DNA of 64,000 bases, from the NCBI RefSeq assembly GCF_029892045.1, contig NZ_CP120367.1, positions 620,001 to 684,000 on the forward strand, given 5' to 3'. Within the stretch, counting starts at the first letter, position 1. Each line of letters opens with the position of its first letter. Both the position numbers and the translations under genes were made by a program. Origin of the DNA: Sinorhizobium numidicum (GTDB taxonomy: Bacteria > Pseudomonadota > Alphaproteobacteria > Rhizobiales > Rhizobiaceae). This document shows positions 63,286 to 64,000 of this stretch, in pieces. The notes under the pieces are model-generated. The model ran no database searches. It saw nothing but the letters and a program-made list of their open reading frames with translations, and was not told the origin of the DNA.

Positions 63286-64000
63286 ATGGACATCGTATCT
63301 GCACTGCGAACCTTCCTGAGGGTGGCTGAGACCGGTTCGTTTTCCGCAGCGGCGGCCGACCTCAACTTGACCCAGCCGGCCGTGTCCCGGCAGGTGTCGG
63401 CACTGGAAGCGCATCTGAACACGCGGCTTCTGCATCGCACGACAACCGCACTGGCATTGACGGCCGAAGGCGAGCGGATCATTCCGATGGCGCTCAGGGT
63501 CGTCGAAGCGGTTGACGCTCTCGGCGAGACCACCTGTGCCGAGGGAGCAATGGCTTCGGGGAAAGTACGGCTCACGCTGCCCGCGCCGCTCGGGCTTTAC
63601 ATGAGCGACCGCCTCACGGGGCTGCTCGAACGCCATCCGGGGCTTCATGTCGAATTGATCTTCCGCGAAGAACCGTCAGATGTGGTCGGAGAAGGAATTG
63701 ATCTCGAGGTGCGGCTTGGGCCGGTTGCAGACAGCAGCCTGATATGTCGTCGGATCGGCTGGACGACTGCCTTTCTCGTCGCGGCGCCATCCTACCTGGA
63801 AGGGCGAATTGCACCGGAAACGCCGAACGATCTCAGTGGCCATGAATGCATCTGTTACCGCCGTGCTGGCAACGGTCGGTCGTGGTCATTTTCCAACGGG
63901 GCGGACGAGGTTGCCGTACGGATTGCGCCTCGCCTGATCGCCGACAATGCAGTGGCCGTCCATCGCGCGGCGCTGGCCGGGAGCGGTCTTGCGGTGCTCT
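63286..64000 (+). CDS. LysR-family transcriptional regulator (3' end outside window)
   Basis: 238 codons are seen. The HTH is FLRVAETGSFSAAAADLNLT then QPAVSRQVSALEAHL. The effector domain begins at about residue 90 (VRLTLPAPLGLYMSDRLTGL). The start ATG (MDIVSALRT) is at 63286. It is divergent from the AhpD-like gene, which is a likely target. The normal length is about 300 residues, so about 60 residues are missing at the window edge. Confidence 0.9.
   Translation, partial: MDIVSALRTFLRVAETGSFSAAAADLNLTQPAVSRQVSALEAHLNTRLLHRTTTALALTAEGERIIPMALRVVEAVDALGETTCAEGAMASGKVRLTLPAPLGLYMSDRLTGLLERHPGLHVELIFREEPSDVVGEGIDLEVRLGPVADSSLICRRIGWTTAFLVAAPSYLEGRIAPETPNDLSGHECICYRRAGNGRSWSFSNGADEVAVRIAPRLIADNAVAVHRAALAGSGLAVL

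Overview
The window reads as accessory DNA of a soil alphaproteobacterium, most likely a member of the Rhizobiaceae (Sinorhizobium/Ensifer or Rhizobium). The basis is the GC-rich codon use, several small proteins of rhizobial type (DUF3606-like, DUF1127, a GDPAGMA-ending peptide), a MocD/MocE-like oxygenase pair and a NoeC-like prenyltransferase operon. No rRNA, replication genes or core housekeeping blocks are present. Many genes are broken, and remnants of prophage and recombinase genes are scattered, which fits a plasmid, chromid or genomic island.

Region by region. 1-8.6 kb: edge of a surface-polysaccharide region (an SGNH acyltransferase running in from the left, a truncated pyruvyltransferase, a methyltransferase broken by a 14-bp tandem duplication), mixed with a hipA-hipB toxin-antitoxin pair, a decayed AraC regulator and a DEDDh exonuclease. 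8.7-17.3 kb: ferredoxin-NADP reductase, a NarL/DegS-type two-component system flanked by two Gly/Asn-rich secreted proteins, a divergent EAL protein, and an SDR/LysR divergent pair. 17.5-24.8 kb: a membrane spermidine-synthase-like protein overlapping a secreted isoaspartyl methyltransferase, an NAD(P)-binding protein followed by a small Zn-ribbon protein, and several very short membrane peptides. 24.4-29.5 kb: a degenerate initiator-like tRNA followed by the corpse of a prophage (terminase small and large subunits, DUF1073-type portal, DUF2213 protein, excisionase-like protein), with small hydrophobic peptides on the opposite strand.

29.8-39.1 kb: MocD-type desaturase/hydroxylase and MocE-type Rieske ferredoxin with a ruined reductase, then a sugar ABC importer (binding protein, permease, ATPase, LacI regulator) divergent from a Gfo/Idh dehydrogenase and a DUF4432 aldose-epimerase-like protein. 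39.7-53.5 kb: a glycan locus. It holds a sugar aminotransferase and dehydrogenase pair, a sensor kinase-regulator-flippase operon, and a tight leftward operon encoding a class III aminotransferase, a GT-C glycosyltransferase, a UbiA prenyltransferase, a HAD phosphatase, a small protein, a GMC oxidoreductase and an NAD-dependent epimerase. The last set has the enzyme classes needed to make a polyprenyl-phosphate pentose (D-arabinose type) donor and to transfer it; this is the most interesting system in the window.

54.8-64 kb: stress and ion functions (TrkH, NhaA, universal stress protein), a serine-recombinase remnant, an Fe-S type Rrf2 regulator, and a leftward operon of AhpD-like protein, NmrA-like protein, cupin and MscS channel. 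That operon is divergent from a LysR gene cut by the window end. A GATAT-type dyad occurs both upstream of the Rrf2 gene and in the AhpD/LysR intergenic region, suggesting shared control.
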